Shown one piece after another: positions 39,088 to 48,102 of a DNA stretch of 64,000 nucleotides. A program made the translations under genes and the position numbers. The notes under the pieces were generated by a model, which searched no databases, was not told where the DNA came from, and worked only from the letters and a program-made list of their open reading frames with translations. The stretch covers positions 124,001 to 188,000 of the forward strand of contig NZ_CANMHM010000005.1 of NCBI RefSeq assembly GCF_947497695.1. Reading direction: 5' to 3'. Numbering within the stretch: the first letter of the stretch is position 1; each line of letters starts with the position of its first letter. This DNA comes from an uncultured Polaribacter sp. (GTDB taxonomy: Bacteria; Bacteroidota; Bacteroidia; Flavobacteriales; Flavobacteriaceae).

Positions 39088-39178
39088 TTGTCCTTTCGAC
39101 GAAGGAGAAATCACATAAAGGGAATCAACTTTGTGTTCTCACTATCATGTGACTTCTCCCAAAGGGTCGAAGTGACAA
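39088..39178. repeat. Intergenic inverted repeat between convergent genes
   Basis: The left arm (39088-39116, TTGTCCTTTCGAC...) and the reverse complement of the right arm (39147-39178, TTGTCACTTCGACC...) share most positions, both ending in GGAGAA(A/G)TCACAT. About 30 bases lie between them. The composition is less AT-rich than its surroundings. An ORF across it (39031-39222) is not credible as a gene. It could act as a shared terminator for moxR and rsmD. Confidence 0.65.
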
Positions 39179-39187
39179 TTGGTAAGG

Positions 39188-39739
39188 TTATTCTTGATCA
39201 ATATTATTCTCAAAAAAACTAAAAACATTACCACCATAACGCTTATCATAACTATGATTATCATTTTTAGATAAATCTGTATGTTTAGAATGTTCTACAA
39301 TTAAAACGCCTTCTTCTTTGAGTAGGTTGTTCGTAAAAACTAAATCTACAATTTTTAAAAATTCAGTTTCTTTAAAATCATAAGGAGGATCTGCAAAAAT
39401 AACATCAGCTTTAAGCGATGTTTTTTCTAAAAATTTATAGACATCACTTTTAAAAGTATTGATGGGTAAGTCTAACTTTTTTGCAGTTTCATTGATAAAC
39501 TTGATACATCCAAAATGAGCATCAATGGCATAAATTTCTTTAGTGCCTCTAGATCCAAATTCATAACTAATATTTCCTGTGCCAGCAAAAAGATCTATTA
39601 CAGTTATACTATCAAAATAATAAGTGTTGTTTAAGATGTTAAACAACGATTCTTTAGCCATATCTGTAGTTGGGCGAACAGGCAAATTTTTAGGTGCTGA
39701 TAGACGTCTGCTTTTGTGTTTTCCAGAAATTATTCTCAT
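39188..39739 (-). CDS. rsmD: 16S rRNA (guanine966-N2)-methyltransferase RsmD
   Basis: 183 residues. RIISGKHKSRRLSAP at the start, SAM-binding DLFAGTGN (49-56) and the N2-guanine catalytic motif DPPY (117-120). Modifies 16S rRNA late in 30S assembly. Its start overlaps the stop of the DUF3822 gene by four bases, as in many Bacteroidetes. Confidence 0.95.
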   Translation of the reverse strand: MRIISGKHKSRRLSAPKNLPVRPTTDMAKESLFNILNNTYYFDSITVIDLFAGTGNISYEFGSRGTKEIYAIDAHFGCIKFINETAKKLDLPINTFKSDVYKFLEKTSLKADVIFADPPYDFKETEFLKIVDLVFTNNLLKEEGVLIVEHSKHTDLSKNDNHSYDKRYGGNVFSFFENNIDQE

Positions 39740-40572
39740 GAATTTAAAAGGATATAATTTGAATGTTTAGAAGCATCTAACTTGTTAAAAATGTAATTGC
39801 TACTTTCTAAAAAAGAAACGTTTCTAATGTATTGATAGGTAATCTTGTAAATATCAGAATTTAGCTCAATATCTCCAGAAAAAAATAGTGCTGTTTTTTC
39901 AACATCCAACTTTAGTTGCTCAAAAGTAAATAATATATAGTAGATAAAATCTTCCTTAGATTCAAAAGAAAAAGAGTTAGAGAATTTTAATTTTTTATTT
40001 TTTATAACAACTACATCAAAATTTTCTTTTGTAACATTAACATATACTTCTTTTTTATCAGAATTATTAATGGAAATTAATTGCTCTATAAAAAGTGTAA
40101 GATGATGTCTGTATTCAAATTCGCCAAAATTTTGAAACAAATAATTATTAATATTTACATAAGGTACGTATATATTTTTTGCATTGATACTTTGCAAATC
40201 ATCAAAGGCAATAAAATCTGTAGCTAAAGTTTTAATATTGTAATTAAGATACTCTACAAGTTTGTTTTCATCAAAGTATTGATTGGGAACAAACGTAAAT
40301 AAATTATTTTGATGAACTACTAATACAGTAGCAAAGTCTTTTTGTAGGTAAGAATCTGTTTTAAATATCTCCTTAATTTTATCTAATAAATTTTCTGGAT
40401 TGCTTTGTTTTTCATCAAATACATATTCAGAAAAGTAAAGTGTTTCTTTTGATGTATTGTTTGTGATACAAAAAGAAAATCCATCCAAATTAAATTGAAT
40501 GGATAGCTTTGTATCTTTTGTGTTTATAAAAGTAATGCTACTATTCTTTTTGATCACGGTCTTGTTTGTCAT
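39736..40572 (-). CDS. DUF3822 family protein
   Basis: 278 residues from the ATG at 40572 (MTNKTVIKKN); a longer start at 40593 would extend overlap with the upstream gene from 32 to 53 bases. Beta-rich, with NTSKETLYFSEYVFDEKQ and the C-terminal KITYQYIRNVSFLESSNYIF. DUF3822 is a Bacteroidetes family, usually next to rsmD, of unknown function with an actin/ASKHA-like fold suggested for related proteins. Confidence 0.75.
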   Translation of the reverse strand: MTNKTVIKKNSSITFINTKDTKLSIQFNLDGFSFCITNNTSKETLYFSEYVFDEKQSNPENLLDKIKEIFKTDSYLQKDFATVLVVHQNNLFTFVPNQYFDENKLVEYLNYNIKTLATDFIAFDDLQSINAKNIYVPYVNINNYLFQNFGEFEYRHHLTLFIEQLISINNSDKKEVYVNVTKENFDVVVIKNKKLKFSNSFSFESKEDFIYYILFTFEQLKLDVEKTALFFSGDIELNSDIYKITYQYIRNVSFLESSNYIFNKLDASKHSNYILLNS

Positions 40573-41275
40573 AAGAAGGAGGCCAATTACCACCAGTTGA
40601 AACTTCTTCTAAAGAACCAACAGAAATATATTCTCCTTTAATTTGGTCTGTAGCTTTTGCTTGTAGTTCTTGTTTTATAAGAGATTTACTCATCCCTTTT
40701 AAAATTTCTTCTTTTGGTGTTTGAATTAAAAACGTAGGTACTACTAAACCTTCTACTTTTTCTACACTTCCTGTTTGTATTTCAAATTCTTTACCTTCTA
40801 CACCAGGTACTTTAAACATTTCTTTATAATTTCTGTCTTTAAAATATTTTAAAACAGGTTCATAACCAGTAATATTTGTTTTTCTAACCTCAACATCAAC
40901 AACAATACCACCACCTTTATTTACTTTTTCTATAACAGTAATTGTTTCTGTAAGCTCTAATCTTGCAGTGTCAATAAATTTAATTAAACCAGCTTTATCT
41001 TCTGTATATTTACCTGTTACTTCAAAATGCTTTACTTGTGCATCTCTAATAATTTTTAATTGTTCTACAACTTTTGCATATTTAACAACTTTTTGTTTAT
41101 TAAAATTAATTGGCTCCATAACACCATCGTATATTTTAATTACTAAAAATACTGTTAATACTAATAGCAATAAAGAAGCAATCCATCTTAGTTTTAAAGG
41201 TAAATACTTTACGATAACGATTGCTAATAGCACAGCAACTACAATTGCTGCTAAAATCATTCCAATTAATTCCAT
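40541..41275 (-). CDS. Conserved membrane protein of unknown function
   Basis: 244 residues. Two N-terminal transmembrane helices (about 4-24 and 31-48), then a helical segment with AKVVEQLKIIRDAQVKHFEVTGKYTEDKAGLIKFID, reminiscent of pilin-like or periplasmic sensor stalks, and a mixed C-terminal domain. It heads a leftward unit with the DUF3822 gene and rsmD. Not recognised as a named family. Confidence 0.65.
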   Translation of the reverse strand: MELIGMILAAIVVAVLLAIVIVKYLPLKLRWIASLLLLVLTVFLVIKIYDGVMEPINFNKQKVVKYAKVVEQLKIIRDAQVKHFEVTGKYTEDKAGLIKFIDTARLELTETITVIEKVNKGGGIVVDVEVRKTNITGYEPVLKYFKDRNYKEMFKVPGVEGKEFEIQTGSVEKVEGLVVPTFLIQTPKEEILKGMSKSLIKQELQAKATDQIKGEYISVGSLEEVSTGGNWPPSYDKQDRDQKE

Positions 41276-41381
41276 TATTTTCTTTGTTTTTTTAAGTACG
41301 TTCAGACAAATCTACAATTTTTTTTTAATGATAAAAATTTTTATTTGTAATTCGATGTATCTTTACCATATTAATTTTTTT

Positions 41382-42806
41382 ATGATAAACAAAACAGCAG
41401 ATTTTTACTCAGAAATTTTAAAAAAGTTTCAATATACACCAACAACAAAACAAAACAATTTGTTACGTTTTTTAAGTGATTTTATCTTTAGTGAAGATAA
41501 AGACGCCTTATTTTTATTAAAAGGATATGCAGGTACAGGAAAAACAACAACTATTAGTGCTTTTGTAAACAGTTTAGGAGCAGCAGGAAAAAAATCGATT
41601 TTATTAGCACCAACAGGTAGAGCTGCCAAAGTAATTTCTGTCTATTCTAAAAGACCGGCATTTACAATTCATAAAAAAATATATTTTCCTAAAAAACAAT
41701 CTAATGGCTCTTTAGGTTTTGTATTGCAACCCAATAAACACACCAATACTATTTTTATTATTGATGAAGCTTCTATGATACCTGATCGTAGGCAAAATCA
41801 AAAGTTATTTGAGTCCAGTTCATTATTAGATGATTTAATTAATTATGTATACTCAGGACATCAATGTAAGTTGATATTTATTGGAGATACAGCTCAATTA
41901 CCACCTGTAAAATTAAATATTAGCCCTGCTCTTGAACAAGATACGTTAATGTACGATTTTCATAAAAATGTAGCTGAAATTGAGTTAGATGAAGTAATGC
42001 GTCAACATAAAGATTCAGGGATACTGGCAAATGCAACTTTATTACGTTTAATGATTCAAAATGACAGTACTAATTTTAAGTTTGAAATTGATTTTCCGGA
42101 TATTATTAGATTAGATGATGGTTATGATATAGAAGATGCTTTGGTATCTGCTTACGATGCAGATGAAGTAGAAGACACTGCTTTTATTGTACGTTCTAAT
42201 AAAAGAGCCAACGATTACAACCAACAAATTAGAATGAAAATTAGAGGGCAAGAAAACGAAATTTCTGCGGGAGATTACATTATGGTTGTTAAAAATAATT
42301 ATTTTTGGTTAAAAGAAAATTCAAATGCAGGTTTTATTGCCAATGGTGATATTTGTAAAGTATTAAAAATATTTTCTATTAAAGAACTCTATGGTTTTAA
42401 ATTTGCTGAGGTAGAGGTAAGTATGATTGATTACCCAGAGATGCAACCTTTTGAAACTGTTTTATTGTTAGATACTTTAACCAGTGAAACACCTTCTTTA
42501 ACCTATGAGGAATCTAATAAATTATACCAAGCAGTAAAAGAGGATTATGCTGATGAAAAATCGAAATCTAAACAGTTTTTGGCAATCAAAAAAAATGTGT
42601 TTTTCAACGCTTTACAAGTTAAGTTTTCTTATGCTATGACGTGTCATAAATCTCAAGGAGGACAATGGAAAACCGTTTTTATAGAGCAGCCTTATTTGCC
42701 AGATGGCGTTTCTAAAGAATATTTTAGATGGTTGTACACTGCATTAACAAGAGCTCAAAAAAAATTATATTTAATTGGTTTTAAAGACGAGTTTTTTACA
42801 GATTAA
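41382..42806 (+). CDS. RecD-like ATP-dependent DNA helicase
   Basis: 474 residues from the ATG at 41382 (MINKTADFYSEIL). A longer open frame extends back to 40968 but runs across the divergent gene and has no helicase features. Superfamily 1 motifs are clear: GYAGTGKTT (48-56), IIDEAS (126-131), then C-terminal YAMTCHKSQGGQW and YTALTRAQKKLYLIG (UvrD_C_2). A short RecD2-like enzyme without the long N-terminal extension. It ends four bases inside the convergent lipid A deacylase gene. Confidence 0.88.
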   Translation: MINKTADFYSEILKKFQYTPTTKQNNLLRFLSDFIFSEDKDALFLLKGYAGTGKTTTISAFVNSLGAAGKKSILLAPTGRAAKVISVYSKRPAFTIHKKIYFPKKQSNGSLGFVLQPNKHTNTIFIIDEASMIPDRRQNQKLFESSSLLDDLINYVYSGHQCKLIFIGDTAQLPPVKLNISPALEQDTLMYDFHKNVAEIELDEVMRQHKDSGILANATLLRLMIQNDSTNFKFEIDFPDIIRLDDGYDIEDALVSAYDADEVEDTAFIVRSNKRANDYNQQIRMKIRGQENEISAGDYIMVVKNNYFWLKENSNAGFIANGDICKVLKIFSIKELYGFKFAEVEVSMIDYPEMQPFETVLLLDTLTSETPSLTYEESNKLYQAVKEDYADEKSKSKQFLAIKKNVFFNALQVKFSYAMTCHKSQGGQWKTVFIEQPYLPDGVSKEYFRWLYTALTRAQKKLYLIGFKDEFFTD

Positions 42807-43753
42807 TGTAATACATAATTAATGGTAATTCTACCATATTTATGTCCGTAATTGTATCTTAAATCTTTAGATTTACTGGTGTTGTACATAAAAGCGTAGC
42901 CAAAATTAAAACGATTCAAAGTACATTTTATACCTACTTCAACATCAAAAACAACTGGTTTTAATTCTTTTGTGATGCTGTTTTTTGGGGTTAAAAAACT
43001 ACCTTGTAAAGTAGCGTCATAAAGAGCATAACGCAACATCGGTTTTGCATAAAAAAACGACTCTGATTCATTAAAAGTTTTATGCTGCTCGTTATTTAAG
43101 TTGGTATTAAAACCAATTGAGTTCATAATTTCTTGCAATGGTATAAAGCCAATTCTTGCTTGTAAACCTGAAGAAATATTTGTGTAAACAGTACCTAAAT
43201 TTAAGTTGTTATGCCAGGTAAGATCAAAACGTTTTTCTTTTGATTTTAAAATTGTTTTTAAATATGCTGCATTAAAATTTAAAGCAAAAGCGTTTTTTAT
43301 TTGATGTTTCCAACCTACTGCTTTTTCAAAACCATAAATATCGTGAATAAAGCCTTGTAATTCTTCTGCATAAGAGTTTGAGCCAATGACACCAATTTGA
43401 ATGTTAGTATTTAAAATTTGATGGTTTTTGTAAATGTTTTTTATACCAAAACTACCATATAAATATCCAGCAAAAGGTCTGTCGTGGTTTAATACATTTC
43501 TCACTACAGCTCTAAAAGGAGTATACATTTCTTGATTTAACTTAAACTCTAAAATACGTTTTTCTAAATTCTTCCCTTTCTTTTTGGTGAGATATCGATA
43601 TCCTAAAAAAAAACCACTTGTATAATATCTGTCTCTAATTACAGAAGCATATAAATCATTATCAGTAACTAAGGTTATTTCTTTAGAAAATTTTTCTTGA
43701 GCTATTGTAATTGAAGTAATATAGAAGAAGAATAGAAGAAAAATATATTTCAT
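42803..43753 (-). CDS. LpxR-like outer membrane lipid A deacylase
   Basis: 316 residues from the ATG at 43753; a TTG three codons earlier is possible. Signal peptide ending TIAQ. TDNDLYASVIRDRYYTSGFF carries the NDxxxxxxDRxYTSG motif of LpxR (DUF2219), whose E. coli-group relatives remove the 3'-acyloxyacyl chain from lipid A. The remainder is an alternating strand pattern fitting a 12-stranded barrel, with HDRPFAGYLYGSFG. Function in this organism is inferred by family. Confidence 0.8.
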   Translation of the reverse strand: MKYIFLLFFFYITSITIAQEKFSKEITLVTDNDLYASVIRDRYYTSGFFLGYRYLTKKKGKNLEKRILEFKLNQEMYTPFRAVVRNVLNHDRPFAGYLYGSFGIKNIYKNHQILNTNIQIGVIGSNSYAEELQGFIHDIYGFEKAVGWKHQIKNAFALNFNAAYLKTILKSKEKRFDLTWHNNLNLGTVYTNISSGLQARIGFIPLQEIMNSIGFNTNLNNEQHKTFNESESFFYAKPMLRYALYDATLQGSFLTPKNSITKELKPVVFDVEVGIKCTLNRFNFGYAFMYNTSKSKDLRYNYGHKYGRITINYVLH

Positions 43754-43844
43754 GCAAAGCAAATATAAAAGAACTTATCTAAATCCATTAATGTCACATT
43801 AAAAATATTTTAGTTTTATAAATGCTGTTAAAATTTTGTATTTA

Positions 43845-43904
43845 ACTAGTTTTTTTAATGATATCTTACTAGTTTTTAAAATTAAAATCTAAAAAACCAC
43901 TAGT
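43845..43904. repeat. Three ACTAGT sites in the spacer before PPK2
   Basis: The 43754-44054 spacer has no gene. ACTAGT occurs at 43845-43850, 43868-43873 and 43899-43904; the first two are followed by TTTTT and the third is preceded by AAAAAACC in the opposite sense. It could be a regulator site or chance in AT-rich sequence. No clear promoter match was found. Confidence 0.3.
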
Positions 43905-44054
43905 TATCAGGTAGTTAGGTTTTGGTGTTGTTTCTTGGTTCTTTTAGTGAAGCGGTTTAGTTGCTTTTATCAGAAAATAACTAATTTAAATTGTATTTTT
44001 TTTAATAGAATTCTAAAAAAAAGTAGCTATTTTAGACCTTAGTAAATAGAATTT

Positions 44055-44912
44055 ATGGAAACTAAATTAGGATTGAGTGTAGCAGACTTTCAAACGGTTA
44101 AAAATAGGCAAGATTTATTAACACTTATCAATGAAAAAAACGCTGTTTGTAAAAAGGTTAAGAAAACTATTTTATATGATGAAGAACTAAGATTATTACA
44201 AATAGAACTGGTTAAATTACAGAGATGGATTTCTAATAATAACAAACGCGTTGCTGTTATTTTTGAAGGAAGAGATGCAGCAGGAAAAGGAGGTAATATT
44301 CGTCGTTTTATGGAGCATTTAAACCCTCGTTCTAGCAGATTGGTTGCATTAAATAAACCAACAGAAATTGAAAAAGGCCAGTGGTACTTTCAACGTTACA
44401 TAAAAGAATTACCAAATCCTGGTGAAATTGTTTTCTTTGATAGAAGTTGGTATAATAGAGCTGTTGTAGAACCTGTAATGGGTTTTTGTAAAGACGAGCA
44501 ATACAAGGAGTTTTTAGTACAAGTGCCAGAATTTGAACATATGATGTATGAAGATGGTGTTGTGATTATTAAATTTTGGCTTTCAATTACAAAAGACGAA
44601 CAATTAAAACGTTTTGAAGCGAGAAAGGAAAACCCCTTAAAAAGATGGAAATTTAGTCCTGTAGACAAACAAGGGCAGATTCTTTGGGACAGATATACAC
44701 ATTTTAAAGAAGAAATGTTTTCTAAAACACATACTTCTTATAGTCCTTGGATGATGATAAAAACGAATGATAAAAAGGTAGCAAGATTAGAAGCCATAAG
44801 ACACGTTTTGTCTCAGTTTGACTATGAGGGTAAAGAAGAAACTACAACAGTTTTAAACCCAGACCCTAATGTTGTAATGCGTTATTATAGATCTAATACC
44901 AACATAGATTAA
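44055..44912 (+). CDS. Polyphosphate kinase 2 family protein, copy 1
   Basis: 285 residues. Moves phosphate between polyphosphate and nucleotides. Walker A EGRDAAGKGG (71-80), then YFQRYIKELP, Walker B FFDRSWYNRAVVEP (127-140) and the lid segment RKENPLKRWKFSPVD. Class I-like by motif. The next gene, a clear paralogue, begins two bases after the stop. Direction (ATP/GTP use or synthesis) cannot be told from sequence. Confidence 0.93.
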   Translation: METKLGLSVADFQTVKNRQDLLTLINEKNAVCKKVKKTILYDEELRLLQIELVKLQRWISNNNKRVAVIFEGRDAAGKGGNIRRFMEHLNPRSSRLVALNKPTEIEKGQWYFQRYIKELPNPGEIVFFDRSWYNRAVVEPVMGFCKDEQYKEFLVQVPEFEHMMYEDGVVIIKFWLSITKDEQLKRFEARKENPLKRWKFSPVDKQGQILWDRYTHFKEEMFSKTHTSYSPWMMIKTNDKKVARLEAIRHVLSQFDYEGKEETTTVLNPDPNVVMRYYRSNTNID

Positions 44913-44914
44913 AT

Positions 44915-45694
44915 ATGGAATTAACACCTAAAAACTTAAAAAAACTAAACTCTAAAAAAGGACTCTTAGCACTTTTATCAAAAGAACCTTTAAATATTGA
45001 AAGAGCAATTAGATATGTAGACTATCAAAAAAAATTAGAAGAATTACAAGTAGAATTAATTCGTTTACAAACTTGGGCAATTAACAATAAAGAACGTATA
45101 ATAATTGTTTTTGAAGGAAGAGACTCTGCAGGTAAAGGAGGAGCAATTAGAAGATTAACAGAACGTATTAATCCACGTCACATGCGTATTGTTGCATTAC
45201 CAAAACCAACAGAAGATGAAAGTTCTCAATGGTATTTTCAAAGATATGTAGAGCAATTTCCTAAAGCAGGTGAGATTGTTTTTTTTGATAGAAGTTGGTA
45301 CAATAGAGCTGTTGTAGAGCCTGTGAATAATTTTTGCACACAAAAAGAGTATGAAATTTTTATGAATCAGGTTAATGATTTTGAAAGAATGATTTTAGAA
45401 TCGGGCATTCATTTGGTTAAAATTTATATGTCTATTTCTAAAAAAGAGCAAGCAAAACGTTTTGCCGATATTAAAAGTGATCCATTAAAACAATGGAAAA
45501 TGACTAAGCTAGATGAAAAAGCACAAGATCTTTGGGAAGATTATACAGTGTACAAAAAAGCAATGTTTGAAAAAACACATACAGAAATTTCACCATGGAA
45601 AATTATAAAGGCAAACAGAAAAACAGAAGCTCGTGTAAATGTAATCAACCACATTTTAAATCGAATTCCTTATGATAAAGATTTAGAAGTTTAA
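44915..45694 (+). CDS. Polyphosphate kinase 2 family protein, copy 2
   Basis: 259 residues. It shares the same motifs as its neighbour: EGRDSAGKGG (Ser in place of the first Ala), YFQRYVEQFP, FFDRSWYNRAVVEP and SDPLKQWKMTKLD. The two differ at the N terminus and lid and by 26 residues in length, pointing to an old tandem duplication with possible specialisation. The last four bases overlap the convergent phosphatase gene. Confidence 0.93.
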   Translation: MELTPKNLKKLNSKKGLLALLSKEPLNIERAIRYVDYQKKLEELQVELIRLQTWAINNKERIIIVFEGRDSAGKGGAIRRLTERINPRHMRIVALPKPTEDESSQWYFQRYVEQFPKAGEIVFFDRSWYNRAVVEPVNNFCTQKEYEIFMNQVNDFERMILESGIHLVKIYMSISKKEQAKRFADIKSDPLKQWKMTKLDEKAQDLWEDYTVYKKAMFEKTHTEISPWKIIKANRKTEARVNVINHILNRIPYDKDLEV

Positions 45695-46317
45695 ACTATC
45701 GTCTTTTTAACTTCAGAAAAAATAAAATAAATTTCTCCTGCAATCTGTTGGGTCGTTTTTAAATACGTTTCTTCTTGTAAATCTGTATCGTCAGATGATT
45801 TTGGATCTACAAAAGGTAAATGAAATCTTTGCGTTGCTTCAGCAATAAATGGGCAATTTGTATCTGCATTATTACAAGTAGTAATTGCTATAAAAGGATG
45901 TTGGTTTTCTTTATCATCATATCTTTTAGAAAAACCAAAAATAGATTTAGAGCTTCCATCAAAAGAAATTACATATTTAGGGTTTTGATGAGAAAAATTA
46001 GCCAAATCAAAACTAAAACCAACACTTTGTAATGTTTTTACAGTATTTTTAAAGAAAGCAGTAACTTCTGTTCCGCCAGAAAAACTATTGATATTTAGTT
46101 TAAAATGATTCGCCGCAAAAAATCCCCAAACTTGTCCTAATTGGCTTCTTCTTGAATTATGGGTGCATATAAAATTTAAGTTAACAATACCATTTTTTTT
46201 GTATTCTTCTAAAATTCCTTTAGATATTTTAAGTAACAATTGCTTTCTATCTTCATTTGATACAAGTTGATGGAATGCGTTTGTAAAGAAATTTTCAGTA
46301 GAAATAGTAGAAGTCAT
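45691..46317 (-). CDS. Low-molecular-weight phosphatase/arsenate-reductase-like protein
   Basis: 208 residues. The P-loop ICTHNSRRSQ gives C-X5-R (Cys51, Arg57) as in LMW protein tyrosine phosphatases and ArsC. A ~45-residue helical N-terminal part precedes it, and a C-terminal DPKSSDD provides the general-acid aspartate region. Three further cysteines (TTCNNADTNCPFI) lie near residue 147. No arsenic-resistance neighbours are present, so a phosphatase or arsenate role remains open. It has a consensus promoter. Confidence 0.8.
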   Translation of the reverse strand: MTSTISTENFFTNAFHQLVSNEDRKQLLLKISKGILEEYKKNGIVNLNFICTHNSRRSQLGQVWGFFAANHFKLNINSFSGGTEVTAFFKNTVKTLQSVGFSFDLANFSHQNPKYVISFDGSSKSIFGFSKRYDDKENQHPFIAITTCNNADTNCPFIAEATQRFHLPFVDPKSSDDTDLQEETYLKTTQQIAGEIYFIFSEVKKTIV

Positions 46318-46339
46318 AATGATCTTGTTATTTTTGTAA

Positions 46340-46369
46340 CAAAGATACTATCTTCAAAAGATAATACAA
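46340..46369 (-). promoter_or_regulatory. Promoter of the LMW phosphatase-like gene
   Basis: Read leftward: TTG (46369-46367), 19 bases, TATCTTTG (46347-46340). Full consensus, about 20 bases before the start codon at 46317. Confidence 0.75.
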
Positions 46370-46387
46370 GTTAATAGAAACTTAAGG

Positions 46388-46933
46388 ATGGGTTTAGAAA
46401 TTGGGAATAAAGTAGCTGTTTTAGATGATGTTTTAAAAGGCAAAGTAGTCAATATTGTTGATGATGTTATTTCTGTAGAAACTACTGATGGCATGATTTT
46501 TAAATTCAATACTGCTGAATTGGTAAAAGTAGAAACAGCACAACATGAGTTGTCTAAATTTAGTGATATTGATAATTCTTTTTTAAAAGATAAAATTTCT
46601 CAAAACCCAAAAAAGAAAAGTTTATTTAGAGAAGATAAAAAAGAAGTAGTAATGGAAGTAGATTTGCATATCAATCAACTTACAAAATCTACTAGAAATA
46701 TGGATAATTTTGATATGTTAAATCTTCAGTTAGACACTGCAAAAAATAAAATTGAATTTGCTATTTCTAAAAGAATACCTAAAATTGTTTTTATTCATGG
46801 AGTAGGAGAAGGGGTTTTAAAATCTGAATTACAAAGATTGTTACATAAATACCCTGTAAAATATTACGATGCTTCTTATAAAAAATATGGTTTGGGTGCA
46901 ACAGAGGTTTATGTTTTTCAAAACTCTAATTAA
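46388..46933 (+). CDS. Smr-domain protein
   Basis: 181 residues. An N-terminal SH3-like strand region (GNKVAVLDDVLKGKVVNIVDD) precedes a C-terminal Smr domain with VDLH (91-94) and HGVGEG (137-142), the nuclease-associated motifs of MutS2-type proteins. A reduced MutS2-like architecture lacking the ATPase part. It is 11 bases before the cysteine desulfurase gene. Confidence 0.85.
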   Translation: MGLEIGNKVAVLDDVLKGKVVNIVDDVISVETTDGMIFKFNTAELVKVETAQHELSKFSDIDNSFLKDKISQNPKKKSLFREDKKEVVMEVDLHINQLTKSTRNMDNFDMLNLQLDTAKNKIEFAISKRIPKIVFIHGVGEGVLKSELQRLLHKYPVKYYDASYKKYGLGATEVYVFQNSN

Positions 46934-46944
46934 ATAACATCAAA

Positions 46945-48090
46945 ATGAAAACTATTTATTTAGACAACGCAGCTACAACTCAAATTGATGATGAAGTTAT
47001 TGAAATCATGCATACTTCTATGCAAGAAAATTACGGTAATCCTTCATCGATTCATCAATTTGGACGAAAAGCAAAATCTGCTGTAGAAACTGCAAGGAAA
47101 AATATAGCAAAGCATTTTAATGTTACTGCTACAGAAATTATTTTTACAGCAGGAGGTACAGAAGCAGATAATTTAATTTTACACAATGCTGTTTTAAATT
47201 TAGAGGTAAAAAGAATAATTACCACTAAAATAGAACATCATGCAGTTTTACATACGTGCAACCATCTAAAAAAAACACATCATATTATTGTTGATTATGT
47301 TGATGTTGACAAATTTGGGTCTATTGATATTCATCATTTAGAAACGTTGTTAAAAACATCCAAAGAAAAAACATTGGTAAGTTTAATGATGATTAATAAT
47401 GAAATTGGGAACCTTTTAGATGTTGATGCAATATCTAAAATTTGTAAAAACTACAATGCATTATTTCATTCTGATACAGTTCAGGCAATAGGGCATTATC
47501 CAGTAGATTTACAAAATACTCCCATTGATTTTATAGTTGCAAGTGCTCATAAATTTCATGGGCCCAAAGGCGTTGGTTTTGCTTTTTTTAAAAAAGGATT
47601 TGGCATTTTACCAATGTTTCATGGAGGAAATCAAGAAAAAGGAGCAAGGTCTAGTACAGAAAATGTGCATGCAATTCTAGGCATGGAAAAAGCCCTTGAA
47701 ATTGCAATTTCTAATTTAGAAGAAGACAAAAATCACATAGAAGACTTAAAAAAGTACTTTATTTCGGAGCTGAAAAAGATATCAGAAGAAATTCAGTGTA
47801 ACGGACTTTCTTCTAATTTAGAAAAAAGTAGTTACACCATTTTAAATGTGCGTTTACCATTTACAAATGATATGCTTTTATTTAGTTTAGATTTAGCAGG
47901 TATCGCTGTTTCTGGAGGAAGTGCTTGCCAAAGTGGAAGCAATAAAGGTTCTCATGTGTTATCAGAGTTTTTAAATGACAAAGATGCAGATAAAACGTCA
48001 ATTCGTTTTTCTTTTTCTAAGTATACTACAAAACATGAAATTGATTTTGTGATTAGTTGTTTAAATGATAATATAAAAACACAAATCTAA
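46945..48090 (+). CDS. Cysteine desulfurase (NifS/IscS type)
   Basis: 381 residues. PLP-dependent enzyme that takes sulfur from cysteine. YLDNAATTQ at the start, PLP-lysine Lys203 in SAHKFHGPKGVGF and the catalytic Cys328 in SGGSACQSGS. It has the 12-residue-insert-free loop of group I enzymes judged by length. No isc or suf genes lie beside it, so the sulfur acceptor (tRNA thiolation, FdhD, other) is unknown; FdhD at 51936-52742 is a candidate partner by function. Confidence 0.92.
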   Translation: MKTIYLDNAATTQIDDEVIEIMHTSMQENYGNPSSIHQFGRKAKSAVETARKNIAKHFNVTATEIIFTAGGTEADNLILHNAVLNLEVKRIITTKIEHHAVLHTCNHLKKTHHIIVDYVDVDKFGSIDIHHLETLLKTSKEKTLVSLMMINNEIGNLLDVDAISKICKNYNALFHSDTVQAIGHYPVDLQNTPIDFIVASAHKFHGPKGVGFAFFKKGFGILPMFHGGNQEKGARSSTENVHAILGMEKALEIAISNLEEDKNHIEDLKKYFISELKKISEEIQCNGLSSNLEKSSYTILNVRLPFTNDMLLFSLDLAGIAVSGGSACQSGSNKGSHVLSEFLNDKDADKTSIRFSFSKYTTKHEIDFVISCLNDNIKTQI

Positions 48091-48102
48091 ATGATTTAGA
48101 TT
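48084..48102. other. Palindrome spanning two convergent stop codons
   Basis: AATCTAAA-TGA-TTTAGATT includes part of the cysteine desulfurase stop and of the convergent outer-membrane gene's stop. Short stem (8 bp) without a T tail; it may protect or end both mRNAs. Confidence 0.35.

Noticed and set aside
39031..39222. 63-residue ORF across the moxR-rsmD spacer
   Set aside because: It reads through the end of moxR and the inverted repeat; composition is that of a repeat, not a protein.
40968..41381. N-terminal 138-residue extension of the RecD-like helicase
   Set aside because: It is antisense to the membrane-protein gene at 40541-41275 and has no helicase features; ATG 41382 fits.
43760..43767. 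TATATTTG on the - strand as LpxR-gene promoter
   Set aside because: Only seven bases before the ATG and no -33 partner.
45691..46317. Arsenic-resistance operon
   Set aside because: Only one ArsC/LMW-PTP-like gene, without arsR, acr3 or arsB neighbours.
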